A DNA stretch of 64,000 bases from Candidatus Alloenteromonas pullistercoris (GTDB lineage Bacteria; Bacillota_I; Bacilli_A; RFN20; CAG-826). The DNA is taken from contig JADINA010000039.1 in the NCBI GenBank assembly GCA_017694295.1, positions 43,573-107,572 of the forward strand. The letters are read 5' to 3'. Each line of letters begins with the position of its first letter. Position 1 is the stretch's first letter. Below are positions 52,798 through 62,942 of this stretch, in pieces. The notes under the pieces are model-generated. The model saw only the letters and a list, made by a program, of their open reading frames with translations, ran no database searches and was not told the DNA's origin. A program made the position numbers and the translations under genes.

Positions 52798-54420
52798 TTA
52801 AGAGGCGAAGTCAACCCGGTAGGCTTCATATCCATCGCCGAAATTCAAAAGGAGGAAGCAATTGTCCCCAAGCGGGGTGCTCGAGGCGCCCATCGAGTCG
52901 ATATCGAAAGATGATTCAAAATCCAATGTCGCGAATTTCCCGTTTCCATCGATTAGGTCAACTCCCCAAACGGTTTCGCCTTGCCGGTAATAGGCGTAGA
53001 CGCCATTGCCTAGGCTTTGGGTCGAATAATTCGGCGAAGACCCGGCAACCGGGGAGGGGACAATCCTTTCCAGTTCGGGTTCGGCGCCATTTAGGGCAAG
53101 GCGATAAACATAATCCCCGTCGCTTAGCAAACGGGAGGAAAAGGTGAATTGATCGCCGAGGAAGGATAGGCCTTCATAATAGCCAAGTCGCTCAAACGAA
53201 TCGGAATAGACGTAGACTCCGTCTTCTTTATCGAAAAGGAAGCAGCCTGACCCCGGGTCGTATTCGGGCGTCCCATATAGCGAGAGGCTCGCGATTGGGG
53301 CGAGGCGGGAAGAGTAAAGCACCTTGGTGGATAGGTTAAAATAATTGCTCGATTTGGTCTTGATGAAAGAGGAAGCGGCAATCCCGGAGGCGTCGGATAC
53401 GATTTTGCCCTCTTTGTCGGCGATGACCGTCCTCGCCGACTCGTCAAGCGATTTCCTGTTTATGTCGCGGATCTCGACAAGTGCGAAATTGGGTTTTCCA
53501 TCGGCGTCGTTATAAATCTCCCCCGCCCTTTCGATTAGGTAATTGAGATCAATCTCCCCAAACTCGCCGTTTTTCAGGGAAAAGCGATAGGAGAAAAGGG
53601 AATATTTGGCCCCTTTATCATAAAGGTCGTAATCCGGTGAATCCGCGGGCAAGGCGATGAGCCGCTGGGAGATGACGTTGCCCCCGGCGGCGTAATAAGA
53701 GGAGGAAGCGCCAAACTCGGTTGGCCAGGCATATTGCGAGACGGCTTCCATATCCTCGTTATAGACGATGGCGTAGCGATCGTTGCTATATAGGTAATAC
53801 CCAGGCAATCCGGCCAAAGACAAATCGGAGAGTCCTTCGGGGACTAGGCTTCCCCCACCGCCAATCACCTCGACCGGAACCCCGGTTGAATAGCTGTAGA
53901 CATGGGTTTCCCAGCCGCTTGAGACCTCCACGGTAAGGGTTAGGGTCTTCTCCTCGACGTCGGCTAGGCAGGTATAGCCATACACCGTCTCAGTGATGGA
54001 ATAACTGCAAAGATGGTTACCATAGGCATCGTAGAAATACTCAGATCCAAGGCCGTCTTCTATAAAGGCGACGTAGCCGGTTAAATCGTTTAAGGCGATG
54101 TCATAAACCCCGGTCAAGTTGTAGACGGGGATGACTTCGCCCCCGAAAAGGGAATCGGAATAGCCTGAATAAAAATAGTAACGGTTGCCATCGGACAAAA
54201 CCAGCGACCCATGGTGGAAATTGGAGCTTAGGTAGATGGAATACCCATCGTCCAAATACCCTTTTAACCCCGGAAGCTCATCGACCGAGGCTTGGCCGAG
54301 GTTAACCGAATCAAGTTCCGCCAAATTGGCGTCGACCAAGTCTTTGTTAAGCACCTCGGGTATGGAGGAGCAGCCGCAAAGAAGGGGGAATAGCAGCAAC
54401 GGAGCCAGGGCTTTGTTCAT
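52798..54420 (-). CDS. Lipoprotein, unknown function
   Basis: MNKALAPLLLFPLLCGCSSIPE lipobox. Confidence 0.7.
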   Translation of the reverse strand: MNKALAPLLLFPLLCGCSSIPEVLNKDLVDANLAELDSVNLGQASVDELPGLKGYLDDGYSIYLSSNFHHGSLVLSDGNRYYFYSGYSDSLFGGEVIPVYNLTGVYDIALNDLTGYVAFIEDGLGSEYFYDAYGNHLCSYSITETVYGYTCLADVEEKTLTLTVEVSSGWETHVYSYSTGVPVEVIGGGGSLVPEGLSDLSLAGLPGYYLYSNDRYAIVYNEDMEAVSQYAWPTEFGASSSYYAAGGNVISQRLIALPADSPDYDLYDKGAKYSLFSYRFSLKNGEFGEIDLNYLIERAGEIYNDADGKPNFALVEIRDINRKSLDESARTVIADKEGKIVSDASGIAASSFIKTKSSNYFNLSTKVLYSSRLAPIASLSLYGTPEYDPGSGCFLFDKEDGVYVYSDSFERLGYYEGLSFLGDQFTFSSRLLSDGDYVYRLALNGAEPELERIVPSPVAGSSPNYSTQSLGNGVYAYYRQGETVWGVDLIDGNGKFATLDFESSFDIDSMGASSTPLGDNCFLLLNFGDGYEAYRVDFAS

Positions 54421-54475
54421 GGTTATGGCCTCTTTTCATTGACAATGATAACAGGCCATCTTAGCAAAAAGAAGA

Positions 54476-55189
54476 TTAAGCGGCGTAGACGGTGAGTTTG
54501 TTGATTGCGAGGTTGGACCCGGATACCTTCGGGCTGTAGGTGAGAAGAAGCCGGTTGGCCCCGCTGCAATCGTCGAGGTGGACAAGATAGGGGTCCTCGG
54601 AGAAATCGGGGCTATAAACCGGGGTGTCGGCGAAATGGCCGGAATCGAGGTCTTCCTGGGTTATGAGGTGGCTGAATTCGTATTCGGAGACGACATCGGC
54701 GTTTTCGTTGCCCTCCCCCTCGACGTAGCTTATGGCCTTAAGCGAGAAGCCGATCCGCTCCCCGACGACCGAGGAGGTAAGCCCGTCGAAGCCGGTGAAA
54801 TGGAAGGTGAGGGCCACGTCTATCGGCCCGGAGAAGGAAACCTCCGGCGTCCGCATATAGCCGCCATCCTTGATGAGGTTTAGGTAATTAGAGCCGAATA
54901 TCGAACCGGCGGTGGAGAACCCTTCCTGGAAGAAGGCAAACTCATCGCCGTCATACCCCTCGAAACTGAATTCGTATAATGGCGCCTCTTCCTGGCTTCC
55001 CCCGCTTTCCTCCTCTAAGGAACTTGAGGAAGACTGGCTTGAAGAGGAGGATGGTTCTCTTGAGGATAGGCTTTCCCCCGATTCTTCATAAGATGAGTCG
55101 GGTTCGCTAAGCGATGAGGAGGAGGACTGGTGATTGCCGGCACAGGAAGCTAGGAGCAAGGCCGGGAGCAAAATCATTATCTTTTTCAT
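54476..55189 (-). CDS. Lipoprotein with Ser/Glu-rich linker
   Basis: MKKIMILLPALLLASCAGNHQSSSSSLSEPDSSYEESGESLSS... Confidence 0.7.
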   Translation of the reverse strand: MKKIMILLPALLLASCAGNHQSSSSSLSEPDSSYEESGESLSSREPSSSSSQSSSSSLEEESGGSQEEAPLYEFSFEGYDGDEFAFFQEGFSTAGSIFGSNYLNLIKDGGYMRTPEVSFSGPIDVALTFHFTGFDGLTSSVVGERIGFSLKAISYVEGEGNENADVVSEYEFSHLITQEDLDSGHFADTPVYSPDFSEDPYLVHLDDCSGANRLLLTYSPKVSGSNLAINKLTVYAA

Positions 55190-55331
55190 AGCCCCTTGAT
55201 TATATGGACAAAAGGAAGGGAAATGGAGAGACAAAAGAAACCGCTTCGAGCAGAATAGGCGAAGATTGACGATTGAAATCCTCGATTGCCTTATTTCATG
55301 CCCCCAAGGATTGAATAAACAGCAAATGAAT

Positions 55332-55366
55332 TTACACAAACTTAAAAATTTTAGCGATTTGTGTAA
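55332..55366. repeat. 35-bp palindromic repeat, copy A
   Basis: TTACACAAACTTAAAAATTTTAGCGATTTGTGTAA. Confidence 0.8.
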
Positions 55367-55372
55367 ATACCT

Positions 55373-56611
55373 TTACGAAAGATACAAGTCTACTTTCCCA
55401 AGCAGGAAATCGACTATATTCAAATGTGTTATCCCGTTTTGCGACAAATCGATTTTGTCAAGGGAAAGAACGTATTTTGGGGAAGCGTCACGGATTGGGG
55501 AAAAGGCGCCGAATTCGCGTTTAATCGTCTCCGGGCTTGAAAGCAAATACGCCACCTGGATGAAACATTTCCTCGAATTATTGACCGCCACGAAATCGAT
55601 CTCACCCTTATATGTCTTACCGACGAACACCTCAAAGCCCCGGGAGAGCAATTCGTTGTAAACGAGGTTTTCCAGGAAATACGTATCCTCGTAATTGACC
55701 AGATTGGTATTGATATACCTTAAGCCCAAATCGACGGCGTATGGCTTTTCCTTGCTTTTTAATATTTCTTTGCCCGTTATGTTAAAACGCTTCGCCCAAG
55801 TGATGAAAAACACCTTTTCCATCCTATCGAGGTAATTGTAAATGGCTTTCCTATCGATCGATTGCCCGCCTTTGGCATTGTTCGAATTATAAAAGTTGGC
55901 GATCCGCTCAGCCGAGAATTCCTTTCCCGCGTTGGCCAATACATAAGAGCTGATAGCCGAAAACTTGTGCTTATCCAAATCGATGTTTCTTTTGAACACG
56001 TCTTTTTCGCATATGCCGCGGTAATGCTCTTTGAGGTATTTGATGACATCGGATTCATCCTGGAAATCGAACCTTTGGGGCAAACCGCCGAACTTAAGAT
56101 AATCGTAAAGGAAATCATCGCCGACTTCCCTTCCGTTGAGGGCGAGGTAATCATGAGCTTCCTTGAAGGAAAACGGGAACACCTTGAACTCAACCGCCCG
56201 GCCAACCAGCAACGAGGAGAGTTCGCCAGAAAGCAGACGGGAGTTGCTGCCGGTTATGAAAATCGAGCAATTGGCCGTGGCTTTAAATGAGGCGATTACC
56301 TTCTCAAATCCATCGACATGTTGGATCTCATCGAGGAAAATGTAATATTTTTCGCCATTGGCGATTTTCGATTTCAGCAAATCATAAAGCTTCTTGGCGT
56401 TGTCGATGTCGTCAAAGGCGAAATCCTCGAAATCGATATAGATGATTTGCCTCTTGTCAACCCCAAAAGACGATACGAGCTCATCGGCGATTTGCCTAAG
56501 AATAATGGATTTCCCGCATCGGCGTATCCCCGTTAAAACCTTAATGAGGTCGATATCGTAAAACGGACGGATTTTCTTTAAATACAATTCCCTCTTTATG
56601 ATTTTCTTCAT
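55373..56611 (-). CDS. ATP-binding protein, AAA_14/DUF4143 family
   Basis: LTGIRRCGKSIILRQIADEL; IYIDFEDF; YIFLDEIQHVDGFEKVIASFKATANCSIFITGSNSRLLSGELSSLLVGRAVEF. Confidence 0.95.
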   Translation of the reverse strand: MKKIIKRELYLKKIRPFYDIDLIKVLTGIRRCGKSIILRQIADELVSSFGVDKRQIIYIDFEDFAFDDIDNAKKLYDLLKSKIANGEKYYIFLDEIQHVDGFEKVIASFKATANCSIFITGSNSRLLSGELSSLLVGRAVEFKVFPFSFKEAHDYLALNGREVGDDFLYDYLKFGGLPQRFDFQDESDVIKYLKEHYRGICEKDVFKRNIDLDKHKFSAISSYVLANAGKEFSAERIANFYNSNNAKGGQSIDRKAIYNYLDRMEKVFFITWAKRFNITGKEILKSKEKPYAVDLGLRYINTNLVNYEDTYFLENLVYNELLSRGFEVFVGKTYKGEIDFVAVNNSRKCFIQVAYLLSSPETIKREFGAFSPIRDASPKYVLSLDKIDLSQNGITHLNIVDFLLGKVDLYLS

Positions 56612-56653
56612 GATCCAATCTTAACAAAGCAAGCTCGAATAGATAAGAGGTTT

Positions 56654-56688
56654 TTTACACAAACTTAAAATTTTTTTCATTTTGTGTA
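56654..56688. repeat. 35-bp palindromic repeat, copy B
   Basis: TTACACAAACTTAAAATTTTTTTCATTTTGTGTAA. Confidence 0.8.
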
Positions 56689-56790
56689 ACTAGTTTGAGC
56701 GCTGTAGTTCTCCTTTGCCCTAGTTCAAAATGAAGGGGAAAGCCATTGATCAAAACAAAAAAATGCCGATAACTCGGCACTAATTCGATT

Positions 56791-56867
56791 TGGCGCGCCC
56801 GGGGGGACTCGAACCCACAACCCCCAGATTCGTAGTCTGGTACTCTATCCAGTTGAGCTACGGGCGC
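56791..56867 (-). tRNA. tRNA-Arg(ACG)
   Basis: GCGCCCG..CCAGA-CTACGAA-TCTGG..CGGGCGC-G-CCA. Confidence 0.95.
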
Positions 56868-57071
56868 ATACCGCGTTTAACGGCTTTGCTAATATATGCT
56901 CTTTTAAGACCTCGGGCAATAGGCAATTGCGCCTTTTCCGCCTCTTCTAATGGCATTTTCTTACACGGCGAGCATGAATAGGCCCGATGAGAAAGGAAAA
57001 ACCGCCTTAGCAAATCCTAACGGCGGCCTTATCTATATATCCTCCGGCGTGGCGGAAGCGATACTCGAAGA

Positions 57072-57145
57072 TGGAGCATCCAGCCGGATTTGAACCGACG
57101 GTGAGTGAGTTGCAGTCACTTGCCTTACCACTTGGCTATGGATGC
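57072..57145 (-). tRNA. tRNA-Cys(GCA)
   Basis: GCATCCA..GTGA-CTGCAAC-TCAC..TGGATGC-T-CCA. Confidence 0.95.
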
Positions 57146-57267
57146 AGCGAGCGGATTATAGCACCATAGGGCGAAACTGAGAAGACCGGGTTTCGGCTTT
57201 CATAATCACAAAACCTAAGCCAGCTTTCCTTTCCCCTGGAACTCTTTATTGTGCCACCGAATCGCCT

Positions 57268-57519
57268 TCAATCGCCCTCGGGCAGCTTTAGGCTATCCTC
57301 CACCAAGATTTTCATTTGGCGGATCGCCGCTTTGTTTAGCTCCAATAGCCTTTCCGATTGGCTTATTCCGCATTCGATCAAATAAGCGTTTATATTTTCG
57401 AGGTTGGAAAGGCAGATAAGCTGCGGGATTGTGGCATAGTCGCGGATGTTCCCTTTCTTCTTGGGATTGTTGTCGCGCCACTGCTTTGCCGTACTCCCGA
57501 AAAGCGCAACGTTTAGCAC
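57268..57519 (-). pseudogene. C-terminal fragment of a KilA-N domain-type (phage/plasmid) protein
   Basis: (EADV)LNVALFGSTAKQWRDNNPKKKGNIRDYATIPQLICLSNLENINAYLIECGISQSERLLELNKAAIRQMKIL matches the known C-terminal tail; DNA-binding N-terminus absent. Confidence 0.6.
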
Positions 57520-57770
57520 ATCGGCCTCACTTTTAAACTGGTCGAATTCGACGCGGTTAAACTAGGATTGAGAATTCAAAACTTAAGTCAACTTCCCAAC
57601 AGGAAACTGCAATAAGTCCTGGAATACCACGAACATGAAGTAAAATGCCTCCGTTTCCCTACGAAAGAAATGGAGGACATTTAATATGGTAGCACATCGG
57701 AAGCGCATTCCAATGGAATAACCTGACAAAGGCAAATGGCGCTTAGCCAAAATCCAATCGGCCCTATAAG

Positions 57771-58169
57771 TTACTTGCCGGAAGAGGGCCGCCTCTTGCT
57801 TTTGTAGCGGCTATAGCCAAAAGCCAGAAAAGCCGCCCCGCCGGCGAGAAAGGAGGTGGCAAGCAGAGCCCCTGAGCTAAGGACCTGCTCCTTGGTTAGC
57901 TGCGATTGCATCCTGGCGATATAGGCGGAGATGTCGATCCCAACCGAGCGGCCATTGACCAAATAGGAATCGAGGAAGGAGAAGGCAAGATCGTCGAGGC
58001 GGTCGACGGCGGAGTAAAGAAGGTAATACTCCCCCTCGCCGATCATCTCCCCGTCCTGGATCTCGTTTTGGTTGTTTTCGTAGATGTCAATTACCTGGCG
58101 GATGTCACCCATCTGCTCAGGGGTGAACACGGGGGTGAAAGAGAAGGGCAATAGCAACAATGGTGACAT
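57771..58169 (-). CDS. Small exported/membrane protein
   Basis: MSPLLLLPFSFTPVFTPEQ signal-like start, C-terminal TM and basic tail. Confidence 0.5.
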   Translation of the reverse strand: MSPLLLLPFSFTPVFTPEQMGDIRQVIDIYENNQNEIQDGEMIGEGEYYLLYSAVDRLDDLAFSFLDSYLVNGRSVGIDISAYIARMQSQLTKEQVLSSGALLATSFLAGGAAFLAFGYSRYKSKRRPSSGK

Positions 58170-58292
58170 ATTCGAAAATCCTCGCAATTCCTTTCCTTTG
58201 CCCGCAAAAAGGGAATATCCGTGCCGGAATTCCCCGTTTGGGGTGCGCATAAGATATTCCACAATACCCTTTTTGTCAAAACGCTTTTTTGC

Positions 58293-59243
58293 CTATATAA
58301 GGGGCATCTTGCCAAGGCCAAACATGGTGGAGAAGAATACGATGACTAGTAGCCCAAGGGCGATTCTGTAGTACCCAAAGCCGGAAAAGGAGTGTTTCTT
58401 GACGAAGCCCATAAGCCATTTGACGGCGAATAGGGAGATGGCGAAAGAAACGACCATCCCGACGACGAGGAAGACGACCTCATTCAAATCCGGGGCCCCG
58501 GAGTCGATGAAGAAGGTGACGAGTTTAAGCAAGCTCGCCCCGACCATGACCGGGATGGAGAGGTAAAAGGAGAACTCGGCCGCCGCGACCCTTGAGCAGC
58601 CTAAAAGCAAGGCGCCGATGATCGTGACCCCCGAACGCGAAGTGCCCGGGATGAGGGCGAGGATTTGGAAGCAGCCGATCAAAAAGGCGGTTTTATAGCT
58701 AAGGCCATCAACGTCGTTTGTCCTAGTTAGGCTAGGCTTACTTTTTAAAAGCAATTCAATCAGGATGAAGAAGACTCCATAGACAACAAGAGTGATGGAA
58801 ACCGTGATCCAATTGTTCATGGCTTCCTCCCATCCGGTGAGCTCAAAAAGCAGCCCCACCACGCCGGCCGGGATGACGCCGACTAGGCATTTCCCCCACC
58901 GCCCGTATACCTGCCGCCTTTTGGCGCGCTGGATGACATCTTCATGGTACCCTTGCTCAACTAGGCTTAGCTCATCCTCGCTTAATTGCTTCCTCGACCA
59001 CGGCCAAAGGCGATTGAAGAAATAGCAGACGACCGCGAGTATCGCCCCAAGCTGGATGACGACTAGGAAAACCGAGATGAACTCATCGCCATGGCTGAAG
59101 CCGAGGTTGGAGGAAAGGTCATAGCCGGAGGCGGAGAATATCCCCTCAAGCAATATAAGGTGGCCGGTGGAGGAGATGGGGAGCCATTCGGTTATCCCTT
59201 CCACGACCCCGAAGGCGATGGCGATGGCGATTAGGGCTAACAT
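58293..59243 (-). CDS. uppP: Undecaprenyl-diphosphatase
   Basis: GVVEGITEWLPISSTGHLIL; PGTSRSGVTIIGALLLG. Confidence 0.97.
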   Translation of the reverse strand: MLALIAIAIAFGVVEGITEWLPISSTGHLILLEGIFSASGYDLSSNLGFSHGDEFISVFLVVIQLGAILAVVCYFFNRLWPWSRKQLSEDELSLVEQGYHEDVIQRAKRRQVYGRWGKCLVGVIPAGVVGLLFELTGWEEAMNNWITVSITLVVYGVFFILIELLLKSKPSLTRTNDVDGLSYKTAFLIGCFQILALIPGTSRSGVTIIGALLLGCSRVAAAEFSFYLSIPVMVGASLLKLVTFFIDSGAPDLNEVVFLVVGMVVSFAISLFAVKWLMGFVKKHSFSGFGYYRIALGLLVIVFFSTMFGLGKMPLI

Positions 59244-59290
59244 ACAGGGCTGATTGTACTATAAGCATATTCCCGAAGCATCGTTTTTAT

Positions 59291-59335
59291 TATGAAAAAG
59301 CCCCGCTGCCGGTTAAGGCAAGGGGGCATTGGGGT
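59291..59335 (-). terminator. Terminator of pot operon
   Basis: agcccc/ggggtt-containing imperfect hairpin with A-run on + side. Confidence 0.5.
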
Positions 59336-61225
59336 TTATTGCCGGCGGAGCTTGCGCCTAGCGACCTTCAGCTTCCGGTAACGATATTTGGTGACGAGGG
59401 CGGCGATCCCGAAGGCCAAGACGACCCCAAGGACGCATCCGAAGACCACGACCCCCCAAATGGGGAGGTTGTTGCCTTTGACGTTTTCCCACATCGTGAG
59501 GACGAAGCGGTTGTTGTCGGCATAATCCTTCATGGCGGCGAGCTTCGGGATTAGGTAATTGGGCGGGTATTGGGCGTAGAACTGCCTTCCGGCGAGCACG
59601 GTTTCCCCGTCTTGCTCAATTTCCTCAAGCTCATCGGTGTAGAAGAGGTATGGGTTGGTGTCGGGGGTGTCCCCAAGCGAGGTTTCCTCGCTGAGGGTGC
59701 CCTTGAACATGTAGGTGAGGTCGACGACGTCCCAAGCAAGCATGTCGTCCTCGCTTTCGGCGACGTTCTCGTTGTAATAGGTTTGGTATTCGCCCCAGCT
59801 CATCGGCGTCCCGTTGACCACGGCCTGCTCATAGGTCGAGCCGGTCATATCAAGAGAGCCGAAGTCGGAGCCGTCGTGGAAGCCGGTCCCGTCTTGGTAG
59901 ACGAGCTCCCCGTCGTCGTCATAAAGGAAGTCGCTATCCTCCCAGGTCAATCCGTCGAGGGTCGCGTCGTGGTAGACGTACATGGCGTAGGTGCGCGGGT
60001 CATACCAGTTGCGGACCAAGTCGAGGACGTCGTCCCCGGCTATGAAGGAGGTGTAGCCGATCGTGTCCATATTGGCGGTCGCGATGTCGGGACGGGAGAG
60101 GAAGTCGACGAACTCCTGGGCTTCGTCCTTGTGGAGGGAATCGCTTTTGGGCATGACCCAGCCGTCGAACCAGATGTTGCCGCCGGTTTTCGGGACCGAG
60201 TAGTAGATGGTCTCGTCGGCCTCGTTCTCGCCCCGGTCCATCGAATAGACGGCGTCCCCGCTCCAGGCGAGGTTCATGCCGACTAGGCCTTTGACGATGT
60301 CGTCTTTGCCCGAGTCGACCTCGAAGCCGAAGACGTTGCTTTTCAGCTCAAGCAAGACATCCTCGACCGAGGAGACGGTCTCGCGGTCGCTCCGGTTGAA
60401 GATCTCGTCCATCTTCTTGAAGAGGTCATCGTTGGTGATGTTGTCGATTATGGCGTTGGCGTCGACCCCTTCCTTTAGGTCGAGGTTATCATCGTAATAG
60501 CCCGAATCGAGGATGGCCGAGGTGATCTCGGAGTCGAATAGGCGCATGATGCCGACGGAATAGGTGTCGCGCATCGAGTCCTTGATCGACATCTCGCCGT
60601 GGTAGCGGCTGTCCCAAAGGGAATCCCAATCGGCCATGTCGAACTTGACGAGGTCCTCGTCGATCCCTTTGTCCTCGGAGATCTTCCCGGGGTTATAGAG
60701 GATGCCGAGCGTCCCCCACATATAGCCGCGGGAGTATTCGCTTATCGGGGTGATGTTGCCCTCCCCGTCGTCGGCACTGATGTAATCCATCTGCCCTTGG
60801 AGATAGGGGGAGACGGAGGAATCGTAATTGGGGGTGCCGCCTTCATCAAAGGGCTCAAGCATCCCCTGGCTCATCATCTTCTGGATGGTGTAGTCGCTTG
60901 GGCAGATGAGGTCGTAGGTCGATTTGCCAGTGCGAAGCGAGCTAAGCATCGTCTCGTTGGTGTCGAAGGTGTCGTAGATGACGTTGACCTGCTTGTTGTT
61001 GACGATCCTCTCATAGGCCTCAAAGGCCGAGAGGACGTCGGGGTAGACCTCATATTCGCCGTCTTCGTCTAGGTCAATCTCGACCTCGTATTCCCCGATG
61101 TAGTCCTCCCAGTTGAGGACGCGGAGGTTGATGGCGCCGCCCGAGGATTCGGCGCCGCAGGCGGACAGGGTTGGGGAAAGGAGGAGGAAAAGGGCGCAGA
61201 AGGCAAACGTTTTGGTGAATTTCAT
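59336..61225 (-). CDS. potD: Spermidine/putrescine ABC transporter substrate-binding lipoprotein with C-terminal TM
   Basis: LSACGAESS lipobox; LRVLNWEDYIGE; C-terminal GVVVFGCVLGVVLAFGIAAL TM. Confidence 0.9.
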   Translation of the reverse strand: MKFTKTFAFCALFLLLSPTLSACGAESSGGAINLRVLNWEDYIGEYEVEIDLDEDGEYEVYPDVLSAFEAYERIVNNKQVNVIYDTFDTNETMLSSLRTGKSTYDLICPSDYTIQKMMSQGMLEPFDEGGTPNYDSSVSPYLQGQMDYISADDGEGNITPISEYSRGYMWGTLGILYNPGKISEDKGIDEDLVKFDMADWDSLWDSRYHGEMSIKDSMRDTYSVGIMRLFDSEITSAILDSGYYDDNLDLKEGVDANAIIDNITNDDLFKKMDEIFNRSDRETVSSVEDVLLELKSNVFGFEVDSGKDDIVKGLVGMNLAWSGDAVYSMDRGENEADETIYYSVPKTGGNIWFDGWVMPKSDSLHKDEAQEFVDFLSRPDIATANMDTIGYTSFIAGDDVLDLVRNWYDPRTYAMYVYHDATLDGLTWEDSDFLYDDDGELVYQDGTGFHDGSDFGSLDMTGSTYEQAVVNGTPMSWGEYQTYYNENVAESEDDMLAWDVVDLTYMFKGTLSEETSLGDTPDTNPYLFYTDELEEIEQDGETVLAGRQFYAQYPPNYLIPKLAAMKDYADNNRFVLTMWENVKGNNLPIWGVVVFGCVLGVVLAFGIAALVTKYRYRKLKVARRKLRRQ

Positions 61226-61228
61226 CTT

Positions 61229-62110
61229 TTATCCCCTCCTTTTCTTCACGGCTTTGCGGGCCTTGAGGTTTTGATAGACGGTGATGCCGATGACAATCAG
61301 CAGCACCAAGACGAAGATAAGGGTCGTGAGGGCCCTCATCTCGGGCGGGACCGGGCCTTTTTTGATTTTGGCCTGGACGAGGGTGGAAAGGGTGTCGATC
61401 GTCTTCTCCCCGGAAAGGAGGCCGGCGCCCCTAGTGAAGGCGGTGACGATGAAGTCGTCGAGGGAGAGGGTGATGGCAAGCAGGAACCCCGAGCCGATGC
61501 CGGGCATGATCTCCGGGAGAACGGCTTTGCCAATCGCCTTCCAAGGCCCGCAGCCAAGGTCAAGGGCCGCCTCGTATATATGGGGATCCATCTGCAACAA
61601 TTTGGGCTTGATGGAAAGGTAGACGAATGGGAGCGAGAGCACGACGTGGCCGATAAGAAGCGTCCAGAAGGAGAAGATCGAGGCCCCCATGAAAAGGTAG
61701 GTGCCGCAGAAGACGAACATGACGGTGAGCGACATCGCGATGACGATCTCGGCGTTGACGACCGGGATTTGGTTGACCAGCTCGATGGCGGCCCGCGCCT
61801 TCTTCTTCGAATAGAAGGTGCCGATGGCCCCCGCCGTCCCAAGGACGACCGAGACCAGGCTCGAGGAAAGGGCGAGGATGATGGTGTTGCCGAGCGCCGT
61901 CATGATCTCCTCGTCTTTGAAAAGGGCGGAATAAAGATCGAAGGAGAAGCCGGTCCAGGTGCCGACGTTGGTCGCGGTGGTGAAGGAGAAGGCGATGAGG
62001 ACGAGGATGGGGACGTACATGAGGATGAGGATGAAGAAGATGACGAATAGCCCCACCCCTTTGTAGATCCTCGCGTTGCGCTTATTGCGGGCGATGGCCT
62101 CGTTTACCAT
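61229..62110 (-). CDS. potC: Spermidine/putrescine ABC transporter permease
   Basis: MVNEAIARNKRNARIYKGVG..; EAALDLGCGPWKAIGKAVLPEIMPGI EAA motif. Confidence 0.92.
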   Translation of the reverse strand: MVNEAIARNKRNARIYKGVGLFVIFFILILMYVPILVLIAFSFTTATNVGTWTGFSFDLYSALFKDEEIMTALGNTIILALSSSLVSVVLGTAGAIGTFYSKKKARAAIELVNQIPVVNAEIVIAMSLTVMFVFCGTYLFMGASIFSFWTLLIGHVVLSLPFVYLSIKPKLLQMDPHIYEAALDLGCGPWKAIGKAVLPEIMPGIGSGFLLAITLSLDDFIVTAFTRGAGLLSGEKTIDTLSTLVQAKIKKGPVPPEMRALTTLIFVLVLLIVIGITVYQNLKARKAVKKRRG

Positions 62111-62940
62111 AGGTTTCCCCTCCTTTCGGCTTGCTCCCCGCGGTCGAAGCGGCGGGAGATGAGCATCGATAGCCCGACCAGTATGAGCATGACGAAGGCC
62201 ATGAAGGAGCCCTCGTTCCACTGCGACTGGGAGAAATTGAGGTAGATGATGTTGCCGAATAACGTGATCTTGCCTTCAGACAGCGTGTCGGAGATGACGT
62301 AGCTTGAAAGGGTTGGCATGAACACCATCTCGGCGGCCGAGACCAAGCCCGGAACAGATTGGGGCAAAGTGCTATGGAGGAAGACGTTAACCGGGTTCGC
62401 CCCAAGGTCGGCGGCCGCCTCAAGCTGACTCTTGTCGAGCTTGATCATGGTCGTATATAGGGGCAGGATCGTGAAAGGCAGGTAGTTGTAGACCAAGCCG
62501 ATCATGGTCGCGAGGTAGGGATGGTTGCCCCCATTTATCCCCATCCAGGTCAAGACGTCGCGGGTCGCCCCGGTGCGGAGGACGAAGTTGATCCACATCG
62601 GCATTATGAACAAAAGGACCAATATCTTGTTTTTGTTGACCTTGCTATTTGCCAATAGATAGGCGACCGGGTAGCCGATAAGCAGGCAGATGAGGGTGTT
62701 TAGCATCCCGATGAAGAGGGAGACGACGAGGATGTTGATCTTCGTCGGTGAGGTAAAGAAGCTCTTGAGGGCGTCAAAGGAGAAATAAAGCGTACCGTCC
62801 TCGGTCGAGCCGGTGAAGGCGTAGACGAGGATGATGAAGATCGGGATGATGATGAAGAGGACGAGGAAGACCGAATAGGGGATGGCCAGATACTTGCGCT
62901 TGAAGTTGAAGAACTTCCTGGCCTTGGCGATGGCTTTCAT
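62104..62940 (-). CDS. potB: Spermidine/putrescine ABC transporter permease
   Basis: EAAADLGANPVNVFLHSTLPQSVPGL EAA motif; ATG 62940 with GGAG. Confidence 0.92.
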   Translation of the reverse strand: MKAIAKARKFFNFKRKYLAIPYSVFLVLFIIIPIFIILVYAFTGSTEDGTLYFSFDALKSFFTSPTKINILVVSLFIGMLNTLICLLIGYPVAYLLANSKVNKNKILVLLFIMPMWINFVLRTGATRDVLTWMGINGGNHPYLATMIGLVYNYLPFTILPLYTTMIKLDKSQLEAAADLGANPVNVFLHSTLPQSVPGLVSAAEMVFMPTLSSYVISDTLSEGKITLFGNIIYLNFSQSQWNEGSFMAFVMLILVGLSMLISRRFDRGEQAERRGNLW

Positions 62941-62942
62941 CT

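Noticed and set aside
56790-56981. 63-aa ORF MARPGGLEPTTPRF...
   Set aside because: Classic spurious ORF over a tRNA gene on the other strand.
59570-60286. 238-aa plus ORF, and 61271-62050 plus 259-aa ORF
   Set aside because: Antisense to potD and potC, which are clearly recognisable.
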